From contig JBHOGO010000002.1 in NCBI GenBank assembly GCA_043421945.1, forward strand, positions 131,100-195,099: a stretch of 64,000 nucleotides of DNA. The letters run 5' to 3'. Origin of the DNA: Thaumasiovibrio sp043421945. Its GTDB lineage: Bacteria > Pseudomonadota > Gammaproteobacteria > Enterobacterales > Vibrionaceae. Shown one piece after another: positions 63,580 to 64,000 of this stretch. The stretch's first letter is position 1; each line of letters starts with the position of its first letter. The position numbers were made by a program, and so were the translations under genes. Below the pieces are notes generated by a model. That model had not been told where the DNA came from and made no database searches. It worked only from the letters and a program-made list of their open reading frames with translations.

Positions 63580-64000
63580 ATAAAATTTAACCTGTTTGTC
63601 ATTCTGCATGACAACATTGATAGTCTGAGTGCATAATCAAAATATAGTGTATTGGCATACTCCTGTTAGGTAAATGATATTACAGTCATTTACCTGCGGT
63701 AGGAAAAGTAGGTACATTCGGTATAAAAGCAAATACACTATGTTTAATTTTAATTACAGATATAATATCTCCCCCTGCTTCGCATACATAATAACAAACA
63801 AAGTGCTTATTAATTATCATGTGACTTAATCTCGTCATTTCAGATGCTTCTTCCTGAACAATTACACACCTTGAGTGCACACCTTAATAGGCAAGCCTTT
63901 CTAAATACACACACTAAATACCCTCTATACCCAATTAACTTGAAGATGCGTGTTTGAGCACCTGAAAATTATCATTTATTCGAGACGCCAGTGAGCCAGC
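63580..64000. other. Intergenic end of window
   Basis: No supported gene in the last 421 bases. A 64-codon minus-strand frame at 63686 lacks a ribosome site and protein-like composition. Confidence 0.4.

Noticed and set aside
63686..63880. 64-codon minus-strand frame near the right end
   Set aside because: No ribosome site and no recognisable protein features.

Overview
The window reads as ordinary chromosomal DNA of a marine gammaproteobacterium of the Vibrionaceae type (Vibrio or a close genus), probably the secondary chromosome. The reasons are gene content and close family resemblance: a chitin-oligosaccharide-binding protein very like the Vibrio CBP, a PhoU-less pstSCAB operon, many c-di-GMP enzymes, artPIQM, and a LiuR-controlled branched-chain amino acid (BCAA) catabolic block. 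I see no rRNA, tRNA, IS element, prophage, integron or CRISPR array.

Layout. 1-3.4 kb: a truncated chemotaxis receptor and two lipoproteins of unknown role. 3.5-9.0 kb: yejABEF peptide importer. 9.2-11.8 kb: tag, a DedA-family gene, and queD-queE. 12.1-17.2 kb: a small unknown gene, then a TonB receptor / YfiR-like / GGDEF-EAL operon on the minus strand. 17.4-22.1 kb: an orphan ParA and the pstSCAB operon behind Pho-box-like sites. 22.5-25.1 kb: a META lipoprotein, a CHASE-GGDEF cyclase and a small membrane protein. 25.5-31.3 kb: a TVP38-flavin disulfide oxidoreductase fusion followed by ynjBCD. 31.6-34.4 kb: artPIQM. 34.5-36.1 kb: a CBP-like solute-binding protein without its own transporter. 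36.5-43.6 kb: bkd E1alpha/E1beta/E2, etfBA and etf-QO. 43.8-49.3 kb: mixed housekeeping and stress genes. 49.4-62.3 kb: the valine branch (mms genes) on the minus strand and the leucine branch (liuRABCE) on the plus strand. 62.3-64 kb: small unknown genes and long spacers.

How the genes work together. Branched-chain 2-oxo acids are decarboxylated to acyl-CoAs by the Bkd complex and oxidised by two acyl-CoA dehydrogenases. Their electrons go through EtfAB to EtfQO and ubiquinone. Valine carbon continues through enoyl-CoA hydratase, HIBCH, MmsB and MmsA; leucine carbon continues through LiuB, LiuC and LiuE. Two near-identical 16-bp LiuR-type boxes, 15.5 kb apart, tie the etf/bkd block to the mms/liu block. 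The biotin-carrying subunit (liuD) that LiuB needs is absent from the locus, and so is an E3 dihydrolipoamide dehydrogenase.

The least conventional items are the outer-membrane-receptor/c-di-GMP operon, the TVP38-oxidoreductase fusion beside ynjBCD, the lone CBP with phased upstream repeats, the liu operon without liuD, paired MarR operators, and a recurring use of C7/G7 tracts in the catabolic genes.
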